Source of the DNA: an uncultured Bacilli bacterium
GTDB lineage: Bacteria; Bacillota_I; Bacilli_A; RF39; UBA660
Assembly: GCA_934176955.1 (NCBI GenBank)
Contig: CAKPOS010000003.1
Location: 56,725-120,724, forward strand
Length of the DNA: 64,000 nt
Direction of reading: 5' to 3'
In this document: positions 23,448-33,700 of the stretch, one piece after another
How positions within the stretch are numbered: the stretch's first letter is position 1
Layout of the letters: every line of letters starts with the position of its first letter
Program-made: the position numbers and the translations under genes
The notes under the pieces: model-generated
Databases searched by the model: none
The model's input: only the letters and a program-made list of their open reading frames with translations
What the model was told of the DNA's origin: nothing

Positions 23448-25552
23448 TATTTTAGAAGAAATTTACCTTCACAAGCATCAATCGTAATGGTGCTATTATA
23501 TTTAATTTTATCTTGTAAAATAGCATTCGCAATTAAAGATTCGATATTTCTTTGGACAAATCTTTTAATTGGTCTTGCTCCAAAATTTTCATCGTAAGCA
23601 CTATCGATAATTAAATTTTTAGCTTCCTCAGTAAGAGAAATTTTTATTCTCTTATCATGAAGTCTAACCTCAATTTCATGAATAATTTTATCTAGAATAT
23701 GAGTAACAACTTCTTTAGATAAAGAATGGAAAATAATAATTTCATCAATACGATTAATAAATTCAGGTTTAAATGTTTGACGAAGATCATTCATTACCAA
23801 CTCATTAGCATTTTCCTTTTTCTCTAAGATATATTCACTTCCTAAATTAGAAGTCATAATAATAATGGTATTCTTAAAATCAACAGTTCTTCCTTGACCA
23901 TCTGTAATTCGACCATCATCTAGGATTTGAAGTAAAATATTAAAGACATCTTTGTGCGCTTTTTCAATTTCATCAAATAAGACAATAGAGTAAGGATTTC
24001 TTCGAACAGCCTCAGTTAACTGACCACCATCATCGTAGCCAACATATCCTGGAGGAGAGCCAATTAATCTAGCAACAGAATGGGGTTCCATATATTCACT
24101 CATATCGATTCTGACCATGTGTCTTTCATCATCGAATAATTCGTAAGCTAAAGTTCTAGCCACTTCTGTTTTTCCAACGCCAGTAGGACCTAAGAAAATG
24201 AAAGAACCAATCGGGCGGTTAGGATCTTTAATTCCTGCTCTAGCTCGAATGATTGCTTCACTGACTAAATGAATAGCTTCTTTTTGACCAATAACACGCT
24301 CATTCATATTTTTTTCAAGATTTAATAATTTATCTCGTTCACTACCAACAAGTTTCTGAACGGGAATCATTGTCCATTTAGAGATAATAGCAGCAATATC
24401 TTCTTCATCAACAGTATCAGACAAAATATCATTCTTATTTTGTTTGTTTAATTCTTGAAGTTCACTTTCCAATTTAGGAATTACTCCATGACGCAATCTA
24501 GCAGCAGATTCTAAATCATAATTTGCCTCAGCTATCTCCAAACGATAGTTTGCTTTTTCAATTTCTTCTTTTTTCTTACTAATGGCAGTGTTTATCTTTT
24601 TTTCTTCTTCCCAAGCACGACTAATTTCCTGTTCTTTTTCGTGTAAAATACTTAAATTTTTTTCAATTTCTAATTTTCTTGCTTTTGAAATATCATCTTT
24701 TTCTTTTTTTAAGGCTTCTTTTTCAATTTGTAAGCGCATAATTTTTCTTGTTAAAGCATCCAGTTCGGTAGGAACAGATTCCATTTGTACTTTAATCGTA
24801 GCACAAGCTTCATCAACTAAATCAATCGCTTTGTCAGGTAAGAAACGACTAGTAATATAACGATCTGATAAAGTAGCAGCGGCAACTAAGGCACGGTCTT
24901 TAATGTTTACGCCATGATAAACTTCAAATCTTGATTTTAATCCTCTTAGAATTGTAATAGTATCTAAGACAGTAGGTTCTTTGACTTGTACTTTTTGAAA
25001 TCTTCTTTCTAAGGCTCCATCTTTTTCAATATATTTACGATATTCATTTAAAGTAGTAGCCCCAATGCAATGGATTTCTCCTCGAGCTAACATTGGTTTT
25101 AGCATATTTCCAGCGTCCATTGCACCTTCCATACCACCAGCACCAACAATCATATGAATTTCATCAATAAACATAATGATATCTCCGTGGCTATCTTTTA
25201 CTTCTTTTAGAACAGCTTTTAGCCGTTCTTCAAATTCTCCACGATATTTTGCACCAGCAATTAAAGCCCCCATATCTAATTCCCAAATGGTTTTATTTTT
25301 TAAACTATTTGGTACATCACCTTTAATAATACGACTGGCAAGGCCTTCTACAATAGCCGTTTTACCAACGCCAGCTTCACCAATTAAAACAGGGTTATTC
25401 TTTGTTTTACGAGATAAAATTCTAGTAATACTTCGAATTTCTTCATCACGACCAATAACAGGATCAATTTTTCCATCAACAACCATTTTAGTAATATCTC
25501 GACCATATTTTTCAAGTGGTTTTACTTGTTCTTCTTGATAATTATTTTGCAT
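23447..25552 (-). CDS. clpB: ClpB-type disaggregase lacking the N-terminal domain
   Basis: Hsp100 ATPase that works with DnaK to dissolve protein aggregates. It is 701 residues, about 150 shorter than usual, because the protein begins just before the first ATPase module (PLEKYGRDITKMV). Walker A motifs are GEAGVGKT (58-65) and GPTGVGKT (455-462). The long coiled-coil middle domain (about 275-370) that marks ClpB rather than ClpC is present. The start is the ATG at 25552: GTG 25561 is too close to the AAAGGA site. It is controlled by a CIRCE operator identical in type to that of hrcA. A ClpB without the N-domain is known from Mollicutes. Confidence 0.95.
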   Translation of the reverse strand: MQNNYQEEQVKPLEKYGRDITKMVVDGKIDPVIGRDEEIRSITRILSRKTKNNPVLIGEAGVGKTAIVEGLASRIIKGDVPNSLKNKTIWELDMGALIAGAKYRGEFEERLKAVLKEVKDSHGDIIMFIDEIHMIVGAGGMEGAMDAGNMLKPMLARGEIHCIGATTLNEYRKYIEKDGALERRFQKVQVKEPTVLDTITILRGLKSRFEVYHGVNIKDRALVAAATLSDRYITSRFLPDKAIDLVDEACATIKVQMESVPTELDALTRKIMRLQIEKEALKKEKDDISKARKLEIEKNLSILHEKEQEISRAWEEEKKINTAISKKKEEIEKANYRLEIAEANYDLESAARLRHGVIPKLESELQELNKQNKNDILSDTVDEEDIAAIISKWTMIPVQKLVGSERDKLLNLEKNMNERVIGQKEAIHLVSEAIIRARAGIKDPNRPIGSFIFLGPTGVGKTEVARTLAYELFDDERHMVRIDMSEYMEPHSVARLIGSPPGYVGYDDGGQLTEAVRRNPYSIVLFDEIEKAHKDVFNILLQILDDGRITDGQGRTVDFKNTIIIMTSNLGSEYILEKKENANELVMNDLRQTFKPEFINRIDEIIIFHSLSKEVVTHILDKIIHEIEVRLHDKRIKISLTEEAKNLIIDSAYDENFGARPIKRFVQRNIESLIANAILQDKIKYNSTITIDACEGKFLLK

Positions 25553-25585
25553 ATATAACACATCCTTTCTTCATTATATGTACTT

Positions 25586-25613
25586 ATTATAGCACTTTTT
25601 TAGCAATTGTCAA
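25586..25613 (-). promoter_or_regulatory. Consensus promoter of clpB
   Basis: On the minus strand, TTGACA (25613-25608), a 16-bp spacer, TATAAT (25591-25586). The -35 box lies inside the CIRCE element, as at hrcA. Confidence 0.9.
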
Positions 25614-25626
25614 GTTAGATTGCTAA
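25600..25626 (-). promoter_or_regulatory. CIRCE-type operator, variant form, upstream of clpB
   Basis: On the plus strand, TTAGCAATT-N9-GATTGCTAA: 9+9+9 bases with an 8-bp perfect inverted repeat. It shares the AAT core with the hrcA operator. Confidence 0.88.
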
Positions 25627-25652
25627 TAGTTCCTTAAAAGTTAAAAAATACC

Positions 25653-25681
25653 TTGACAATCAGTTTTTAAAGTGTTAAAAT
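25653..25681 (+). promoter_or_regulatory. Promoter of the sortase operon
   Basis: TTGACA (25653-25658), a 17-bp spacer, TAAAAT (25676-25681). It is divergent from the clpB promoter. Confidence 0.8.
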
Positions 25682-25776
25682 AGTTAACCAAATCAAGGGA
25701 AATACAAAAAGAAAACAAAGGGTGAAATGAATTTTTAAGTAGTTTCCCAATTAATATTATGGGGAAGGTGATGAGA

Positions 25777-26430
25777 ATGAATACAAAAAAGTTAAAAAAT
25801 AAAATACTTTTATGTCTTATTCTAATCGTTATTGGGGTTTCTCTATTATTAAATGATTATGTTGTTGCCAAAAGAGAAAAAGTATTTAGTGCAACAAATC
25901 TAGAATTAACAGAACTTTTAAAAGAAGAAAAAGAAGCAGAAGCAAAAAAACAAGCAGAGCAACAAAAAGAAGAGAAAAAAGAGGAACAACAACCACAACA
26001 ACCAGTAACAACTAATAATAATTATGAAACTTATGCGGGAATATTAGAAATTCCTAAAATTAGTTTTAATAAAGGTTTTTATCAAAAAGAATCATCACTA
26101 AACAATGTAAAATTTAACTTAAAAGTATTAGATTCATCTAGTTATCCAGATGAAAAAAACGGAAATACCATTATTATTGGTCATTCTGGAAATTATAGTA
26201 ATAGTTACTTTGGAAATTTATATCAATTAGTAGTAGGAGATACAGCAACCATTACTTATCAAAATAAAAAATATACTTATAAAATTGTTAATATTTATGA
26301 TGATACCAAAGATGGAACGGTAACAATTTATCGTGATGAAAGTAAAACTTGCTTAACTTTAATTACCTGTACAAAAGATGATGAAACAAAGCAAACGATT
26401 TATATATTTGAATTAGAAAGTGTTGAGTAG
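25777..26430 (+). CDS. Sortase-family protein with altered active site
   Basis: 217 residues from the ATG at 25777 (AAGGTG site 6 nt upstream). One N-terminal membrane helix (about 5-24), a Lys/Glu/Gln-rich stalk (about 42-78) and a sortase beta-barrel follow. His136 (IIIGHSGN) and Cys198 (LTLITC) match the catalytic His and Cys. After the Cys the sequence runs TKDDETKQTIYIFE; the position of the usual catalytic Arg is held by Gln206. Sortases join surface proteins to the wall or build pili. No LPxTG substrate is evident in the window. It leads an operon with two paralogous membrane proteins. Confidence 0.8.
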   Translation: MNTKKLKNKILLCLILIVIGVSLLLNDYVVAKREKVFSATNLELTELLKEEKEAEAKKQAEQQKEEKKEEQQPQQPVTTNNNYETYAGILEIPKISFNKGFYQKESSLNNVKFNLKVLDSSSYPDEKNGNTIIIGHSGNYSNSYFGNLYQLVVGDTATITYQNKKYTYKIVNIYDDTKDGTVTIYRDESKTCLTLITCTKDDETKQTIYIFELESVE

Positions 26431-26441
26431 GGGGGATAAAA

Positions 26442-27665
26442 ATGAAGTATACAAGTATTTTTGAAAAATTATTTAGTTTAATTTCAATAATTAATACTAC
26501 TTGGATTAACTTAGTATTTTTAGGAATTATTGTTTTATCTATCATTTTCTATTCTAGAAAAAAGATTTCTAAAAAGACTTGCTTTATTTTATCCACAATA
26601 AGTACTTTTCTTCTTATTGGTTATGTTATTTTCAATAATAGTTCATCTTTAGCCACTGTATTTGATAGCATTATGGATGATTTATTTACCAATATCTATT
26701 TCCCATCAACTTATGCGTATTTGTTCGTTTATTTCTTTATGAATATTTCTATTTTAGGAAGTTTAATCAATATTAAACATAAAAGTACTTATAAAACAAT
26801 TCATGGGGTATTCTTTATTATTATCAATTTTCTATTTGCTCTTATTTTAGAGTTTATTGCTAGTAATAAGATTGATATTTTTAAGAAAACTTCTTTATTT
26901 TCTAATAAGAACTTAATTATTTTACTAGAATTAAGTATTATGGTCTTTGTATTTTGGCTACTTACTTTGGGATTAGTATATTTAAGTACAGTGATTTCTG
27001 ATAGAATTATATTAAAGCAAGAAAAGAAGGAATTGGAAAAAGACGCACATTTGAAAAATGCAAATGTATTAGAAGCAACAGTAGCTATTCCAGAAGAAGT
27101 AGGGGAGAAAAATACTTCATCAGTGCCTGCAATGAATACTAATTTGATTGAAAATAATGAGAACTTAAATACAGATACTACACCAAGTTATCACTTTATT
27201 CCAACGATGCCAAATCATTCGATGAATCAACAAACAACAGAATCTATTAAAGATACAATTCCACCATTTATGACATCGTATCCAACTCATGAATTTGCAA
27301 CTCCAGTAAACAATAGAAATGATATCCAAGAAAACAGTTTTGACTTAAGCTCATTTATTCCTAAAAAGCCAGAGAGACAAATTATTGCTCCAATGAACAA
27401 TAACAATACTGTTTTAGAGCAAATTTTAAATAATAGTCTACCATATATTCAAGAGAATCCTGAACAAATAAAATTAGAAGAAGAAAAAAATACGTATACA
27501 TTAAATGATTATCGAATATTTAATAAAATGTTAAAGGATATTCGAGAACATAATCATAACAATTCTATTACAATTGATAAAAATTTAGAGTATCGTTTAA
27601 TTACCAAATATTCAACAGAAACTTATGATCTTTTTAAAAGAATGTTAAAAAATTATTCTAATTAG
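26442..27665 (+). CDS. Five-helix membrane protein with long cytosolic tail (sortase operon)
   Basis: 407 residues. Five hydrophobic segments span about residues 22-190. A long, Asn/Pro/Thr-rich, low-complexity tail follows (about 205-340). The compact C-terminal domain (about 345-405) contains YTLNDYRIFNKML and TETYDLFKRMLKNY. The same layout and a related C-terminal domain occur in the next gene, so the two are paralogs. It lies 11 bases after the sortase-like gene, under the same promoter. No known family recognised. Confidence 0.75.
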   Translation: MKYTSIFEKLFSLISIINTTWINLVFLGIIVLSIIFYSRKKISKKTCFILSTISTFLLIGYVIFNNSSSLATVFDSIMDDLFTNIYFPSTYAYLFVYFFMNISILGSLINIKHKSTYKTIHGVFFIIINFLFALILEFIASNKIDIFKKTSLFSNKNLIILLELSIMVFVFWLLTLGLVYLSTVISDRIILKQEKKELEKDAHLKNANVLEATVAIPEEVGEKNTSSVPAMNTNLIENNENLNTDTTPSYHFIPTMPNHSMNQQTTESIKDTIPPFMTSYPTHEFATPVNNRNDIQENSFDLSSFIPKKPERQIIAPMNNNNTVLEQILNNSLPYIQENPEQIKLEEEKNTYTLNDYRIFNKMLKDIREHNHNNSITIDKNLEYRLITKYSTETYDLFKRMLKNYSN

Positions 27666-27682
27666 TAGGAGGTGTATGAAAA

Positions 27683-28597
27683 ATGTTAAAAGAATTATTA
27701 TCGACTAATCCTTGGTTACTTATTTTAGAAATTTTATTTTGGATAGTTGCTATGTTATTTATGGATAAAAAGAATTTAGAGAAAAAATATAAAGTAATTT
27801 TTACTATAGGGTATATCATTATCAGTATTTTAACATTCTCCTACCTTAATGGACTTGTTGTCAATATCTTTAAATTAAAATATTTATCGGTAAAAACTTA
27901 TTTAATTGTTATTGTGATAGTGAATGCCATTAGTTTATTTACGATGAATAAAAAAATAAAGCCTATTTATTCTGCATTAAATTATATTTTATTTATTACG
28001 ATGATTATTATATTAGGTTCAACAATTGCAATTATTTTAGGAAATAAAATCCCTGTTTTTTATGTGATGGATGTAAATAATGCGGTAAATTTTATTGATC
28101 TTAGTATGATTATTTTCATTTTCTATTTAATTTGTCTTTGTCTTACTTATATTGGATATTCTTTCTTTGAAAATAAGGAAGAAATTCAAGAAAAAAGCAA
28201 AGAAAAATTTACTTTATGGAAAAAAGAAAAAGAGAATAAGAAAAAGCAGTTATCCTTTGTGAAAAAGAAAAAAGAATCTATTCCTTCTATAACGAAAGAA
28301 GAATTATTAATGCATGATAGAACGATTCCTCTTTATATTCATGATGAAGATTGTAGTATTATTTTTGAAGATAGTAATACAGAAAATATCTACCAAAATT
28401 ATCAAATATTAGAGCATGATATTCATGCTAAAATGGTTAATGGATATACGTTAGAAGAGAATAAAATGTTAAAAAATATTTGCTTAAAATTACAAGTTAC
28501 TAGATTGGCTAATATTGATATGAATAATGTTAGTATTTTAAATAAAATTAGTATTGAAGAATATCAATTATTAAGAAATATATTTAATTTAAATTAA
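27683..28597 (+). CDS. Five-helix membrane protein, paralog of the preceding gene
   Basis: 304 residues with five hydrophobic segments (about 10-170), a short Lys-rich linker (KKEKENKKKQ) and a C-terminal domain in which YTLEENKMLKNI and SIEEYQLLRNIFNL echo the end of the preceding protein. The low-complexity tail of the paralog is absent. An AGGAGG site precedes the ATG. It ends the sortase operon, converging on glmS with a shared terminator. Confidence 0.75.
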   Translation: MLKELLSTNPWLLILEILFWIVAMLFMDKKNLEKKYKVIFTIGYIIISILTFSYLNGLVVNIFKLKYLSVKTYLIVIVIVNAISLFTMNKKIKPIYSALNYILFITMIIILGSTIAIILGNKIPVFYVMDVNNAVNFIDLSMIIFIFYLICLCLTYIGYSFFENKEEIQEKSKEKFTLWKKEKENKKKQLSFVKKKKESIPSITKEELLMHDRTIPLYIHDEDCSIIFEDSNTENIYQNYQILEHDIHAKMVNGYTLEENKMLKNICLKLQVTRLANIDMNNVSILNKISIEEYQLLRNIFNLN

Positions 28598-28632
28598 AAG
28601 AAAGAACCAAGTAAAATTGATTCTTTCTTTTC
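28596..28632. terminator. Bidirectional terminator between the sortase operon and glmS
   Basis: AAAAGAAAGAA (28596-28606) pairs with TTCTTTCTTTT (28621-28631), an 11-bp stem with T-rich ends on both strands. Confidence 0.75.
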
Positions 28633-30404
28633 TATTCAACGGTAACAGATTTAGCAAGATTTCTAGGTTTATCGATATCTAGGTTCTTCTTTTTTGCTGT
28701 ATAATAAGCAATTAATTGAAGAGGAATAACACTTAAAATAGGGCTAGTATATTCATCTGCTTTAGGTAAGTAAATGATTTCATCATAACAATTTTTATCG
28801 ATAGAATCGATGATGCCTTCTTTTATAATTAAAACAACATAAGCTCCTCTTGCTTTTACTTCTTTAATATTACTAATTGTTTTAGGTGCTGTTTCTTCGT
28901 GAGTAATTAAAGCAATAACAGGAGTATTTTCTTCAATTAGAGAAATAGGGCCATGTTTAAGTTCCCCAGCTGGGAAAGCTTCACTGTGAATATAAGTAAT
29001 TTCCTTTAGCTTTAAAGAGCCTTCTAGCATACTAACATAATCGATATTTCTTCCTAAATAGAAAATATCTTTCTTTTGATAAAGATGTTTTACAATAATA
29101 GAGTAATCATATTCCATTAACTTATCTATCTTAGCTGGTAATTCTTGATAAGTATTTTTCTTTTCTCTTTTGTTTTGATATTCTAAAGCAAGTAATCCTA
29201 AAATATATACTTGAGAAGTATAAGCTTTCGTCGAAGCAACGGCTACTTCACAACCAGCATGTGTGTAGATTACGGCATCAACAGTTCTAGCAATAGAACT
29301 ATTATAAACATTAATAATTCCTAAAGTAGTAGCCCCTTTTTCTTTAGCCATTTTGACACAGGCTAGAGTATCTGCTGTTTCTCCTGATTGAGAGATGGCA
29401 ATGACTAAAGTATTTTTATCTAAAAAATTTCTTTGATAGCGATATTCCGAAGCAACATAAACATTGACTTCAAAATCAGTATTTTTTTCAAATAAATACT
29501 TCCCAATAAGTCCAGCATGATAAGCAGTACCGCAAGCAACAATATGAATGTGATGATAAGCAGTAATATCAAATAATTTTTCTTTTTTGTTAAAATAAAG
29601 GTCATTCCATTTTTTAATTAGATTACTTTGTTCTTTTATTTCTTTCATCATATAATGTTCTTGATTACCTTTATTAGAAATCTCTACTTCCTCATTTAAA
29701 GTTTTAACGACATAGTCTTTTAAAATACCATTATGATAAATAGAAACATTATTCATAGAAAGTACACCTATTTCGTTGTCTTCTAAAATAATATAATCTT
29801 TTGTTTCCTCTAAATAAGCAGAAAAATCAGAAGCAACAAAATATTCTTCTTTTCCTATTCCAATAACTAAAGGACTTTCTTTCTTCATGACATATAATTT
29901 ATCTTGTTCCCCCCGAACCATTACTACAATTGCATAGCTCCCTTTCAACTTCTTCATCGCCGAATTTAACACATCAACCATTTTTAAAGAAGAATGCGTT
30001 TTCTTTATCCAATCAATTAAAGCACAAGCAACCTCTGTATCTGTTTCTGATTGAAATAAATAACCATTGTTTTCAAGTTCTTTTTTGATTTCTAAATCAT
30101 TTTCAATAATTCCGTTATGAACAATGGTAATATTTCCTACTTGATGAGGATGACAATTTGTTGTAGTAACTTTCCCATGTGTTGCCCATCTCGTATGCCC
30201 AATACCCACATGACTAGAAAGAGAATAATCTAACTTTTTTTCTAATTTCTGAATTCTTCCTACACTTTTTTGAAGAATAATGTCTTCGTTTTGGAAAAAA
30301 GCAATTCCTGCAGAGTCATATCCTCTATATTCCAACCTTTTAAGCCCCTTAATAAGAATTGGTAACACTTGTCTTTTACCAATATATCCAACAATACCAC
30401 ACAT
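28632..30404 (-). CDS. glmS: Glutamine--fructose-6-phosphate aminotransferase (isomerizing)
   Basis: Makes glucosamine-6-phosphate from fructose-6-phosphate and glutamine, the first committed step of amino-sugar and wall synthesis. 590 residues: N-terminal glutaminase domain beginning MCGIVGYIG with the catalytic Cys2 and LEYRGYDSAG, then two SIS sugar-isomerase domains (ISQSGETADT and ISLIEE) and the C-terminal DKPRNLAKSVTVE, the usual end. Expression is probably set by the glmS ribozyme in its leader. Confidence 0.98.
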   Translation of the reverse strand: MCGIVGYIGKRQVLPILIKGLKRLEYRGYDSAGIAFFQNEDIILQKSVGRIQKLEKKLDYSLSSHVGIGHTRWATHGKVTTTNCHPHQVGNITIVHNGIIENDLEIKKELENNGYLFQSETDTEVACALIDWIKKTHSSLKMVDVLNSAMKKLKGSYAIVVMVRGEQDKLYVMKKESPLVIGIGKEEYFVASDFSAYLEETKDYIILEDNEIGVLSMNNVSIYHNGILKDYVVKTLNEEVEISNKGNQEHYMMKEIKEQSNLIKKWNDLYFNKKEKLFDITAYHHIHIVACGTAYHAGLIGKYLFEKNTDFEVNVYVASEYRYQRNFLDKNTLVIAISQSGETADTLACVKMAKEKGATTLGIINVYNSSIARTVDAVIYTHAGCEVAVASTKAYTSQVYILGLLALEYQNKREKKNTYQELPAKIDKLMEYDYSIIVKHLYQKKDIFYLGRNIDYVSMLEGSLKLKEITYIHSEAFPAGELKHGPISLIEENTPVIALITHEETAPKTISNIKEVKARGAYVVLIIKEGIIDSIDKNCYDEIIYLPKADEYTSPILSVIPLQLIAYYTAKKKNLDIDKPRNLAKSVTVE

Positions 30405-30772
30405 AAAAAATTTAATTCCTTTCTTAAAGATATATTTTTGTTACAATTTTGATTTTGCTTTTTGAATATATCTTTCACTTGTAGCATCCGCCGAAATTTC
30501 GATAACTACAATCCTCGTCACCTGATATAGGTCTGGCGCTAGATTCCTATTTTTCTCCTTCCTGCTAGGTTAATCTTAATTTTATTATATAAGATAAATC
30601 TAAAATTTGAAGTAGACTAGACAGAAATTTTACATTAATTGATAAATTCTTTATTTTTTTTGATTTGAATAAAATACTGATAAAGATGCTTTTTTATTAG
30701 AAAGATTTAAGTTAATAATTTAAAAAAATATGATTATTTGTTATAATATAAGTAATAAAGTAGGTGTTATAT
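30405..30772. other. Gene-free 368-base interval between glmS and the giant protein gene
   Basis: Holds the glmS leader and ribozyme (to about 30560), its likely promoter, and the divergent promoter region of the giant gene with TATAAT at 30742-30747. I see nothing else in it. Confidence 0.8.
30424..30560 (-). ncRNA. glmS ribozyme/riboswitch
   Basis: On the minus strand, the conserved core is present in order: AGCGCC (self-cleavage expected just 5' of the G at 30539), GACGAGGA (about 30518-30511), then TTATCG, TTCGGCGGATG and a long 3' stem AAAGATATATT/AATATATCTTT. The core lies 110-140 bases before the glmS start. The class cleaves itself when bound by glucosamine-6-phosphate, giving feedback control. 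Boundaries are approximate. A TATAAT box lies further upstream (about 30586-30591). Confidence 0.94.
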
Positions 30773-33700
30773 ATGGTAGAACATATAAAAGAAGTACTAA
30801 GAGAATCTGTAAATAGAAAAAATCCTTCTTATGCTAGAAACAATCTAACGGAAGAAGAAAAAGACTATTTTTTTAATAATTTAGATTTCTTTTTAAAAGT
30901 TAGTAATGAAGAAAATTTTAATAGAGATTCAGTTCTAAATATTATTTCAGAGATGTCCACGCAAGAGAAGGCAATGAAGAGACTTAAAAATATACAAGAA
31001 ATGAATCAAATGCAAAAATTTATAATCATTAATAATTTGCCAAACGATAAACTGAAAACAGAAAATTTACCATTATTAGATGATGAAGATTCTAAGTTTA
31101 AGATAATCTGTAATATGGTAGATGATGGAGAAAAAATTAAAGTTTTACCATTATTAAATGATATTGATAGATATGTCATAATGTATGGAATGACAGATGA
31201 TGAACAGATAAAAAAAGGAATCCCCTTAATTGAAAATGAAAAACATAAGGCTGAGATCATACAACGTCTGGGAACAGACAAATTAAAATATGAGACCATA
31301 GATAATTTGAAAGAAGATAAATATATAACAGATGTAGTAACAGGATTGTCATTTGAATATCAATATCATTACCTACTAAAAATACTGAAAACAGACAATA
31401 AGAATGAACTTATATATCAAATTTTATTAGGAATACCCCAAGAAGAAAAGACTAAGATTTTTTCATTGCTAGAGAATAGGGAAAAAGAAGTAATGGTAAT
31501 GAATCTATCAAATAATGAAGAAAAAAAGTTTTTTATTGATTTATTGAATGAAGAATCTAAACTAAAAGTACTAAAAAAAATGTCAAATGATGAAGAAAGA
31601 ATATTAGTATTTAATTCTATTTCATCTCCAAATACAAAAATAGAGAATTTGCCATTGCTAGAGAATGAAGAGTCTAAATCTATGGTAATCCAATCCCTTT
31701 CAACGGATGATGAAAAAATTAAAGGATTAAATTTCTTAAAAAGAAATTCTGAAAAATTTAATGTAATCAATACTTTATCAACAGATGACAAGAAAATAGA
31801 GGGATTAAGTCACTTAGAAGGAGATTTTGACAAAGTTAAAGTAATAAAAAAATTATCAAATGATAGAAAAAAATTAGATAGTTTACCTTTATTAACAGAT
31901 GAAACTCAAAGGAGTGAGGTAATAGAGACTTTTTCAATCGATAGGATGAAAATAGAAGCCCTAAAGTTTTTAAATTCGGATTGGGAAAAGGTTAAAATAA
32001 TAAAAGCGTTAACGATTGGAGATAAAAAACAAAATTTGTCACAATTAAAAAATGATAAAGCAAAAACAGAAATAATACTTACTTTCCCAGGAGAGGATGA
32101 AAAAATAAAAGAATTATCTATATTGCAAGATGATTATGCAAAACTTCTAGTAATATATAGCTTGTCGCCTGACGAAAAATTTAATCATTTGATGGAGATT
32201 AAAAAAGCAGAAAATCGTCTTATTTTAATAAAAAGTATGAATGAAGAATATAAAATTAAGGCATTAAATAAAGAATATGGATTGATATTTAAAAAAAATT
32301 TTTCTAACAATTTAAATAATAAATACAGTGATTTACAGCCAATGAATGAAAATCTATTGGCAGAAATTGTTATCTCATTAACTGACATAGAACAAAAAGT
32401 AAAATTATTACCATATTTTAAGGAAAACAATGTTTTAAGTATTGTTTATTCTTTAAAAACAGAAACCCAAAAATTAGAGGCACTTAAATATATTAGTAGT
32501 AATACTATAAAATTAGAAATACTTTCACAACTTTCTCCAGAAAATATAACTTCAGGATTAGATGATTTAACATGGTTTAGTAATGAAGAAGATAGAGGAT
32601 ATAGTAAAAAGTTAAAAATTATTGAAGAATATCAGAAAATGTTAGAAGAAAAAAATGACTATCAAAAAAATGCTTTTGTAAATTATATCGAAAATCATCA
32701 TGAAAATTTAGAGGAAAGTTCAATAAGTCAGATTACAAATATTCTAAGTCGATTTAGTAAATCTAATTCTTTAGAATTATCTAATTTAAAAGAACAATTA
32801 ACCCCATTAGTACTTTCAACACAAAATCCTATAGAATCATTTAATAAAATAGAAAAAATATTTTTAAAAAACAATATTCCTATGTTTGGAAAAGAATTTT
32901 TATGTTTTCAAAACCTATATCCAGAATTTCAAAAAGAACAAGGAGAAGAAAAAATATTTGATTTTACAGAAGGAAGTAGGATATCTCCTGAACTTCTTCA
33001 TCCTACTCAAACAAGAAAAATGAAAGTAGTATCAAAAAATGCTACAAATAAAGATATTCGCTTTCAAATTGTATTCAATGATTTACTAAGAATTGCCAGT
33101 CGTTCAAATAATCGTTCTTTAATAGAGTATCTAAATAATATTGAATATGGAAATACTTTATTTTTAGGAATATCAAAAGGAATAATAACGTTTAATGACT
33201 TAGATGATAAATCAAAACAAATATTAGATGTTTTTTCCAATCATTTAGCAGCCTTATACGAAAATACTGAAAAAGGATCAGAAGAAATTTTTGAAAATTT
33301 ATCTACTGTGGAAAAGATTGCTTACTTTTCTCGAAAATTTAGTCCGACCAGCAGGTATGATTTACCTGATAGAATTGTTAGAAGTTTTGCTTATCAAGCA
33401 GGAATTGAAAGTTTTGAACAATTTAAGGACATTGTGATAAATTCTGTCCGAGAAAAAGAAGTAGTTTCAAAGAAAAAATCAGAAGAGTTAAAAAACGGAA
33501 AAAAGTTAGTTTTAGAACCAGGAGATTTTATTAGAGGTATAGGGAATATTGATTGCGTGGAAAGTTCTTTAAATAATGGCAATATATGTAAAGAATTTTT
33601 AGGAACATTTTTGGGGGAAAGTAAATCTGATACGACGCCATTAGATGTTGATTTAACTTTAATTACCGAAGAAAATACGGATATTTATCATAATATTGAA

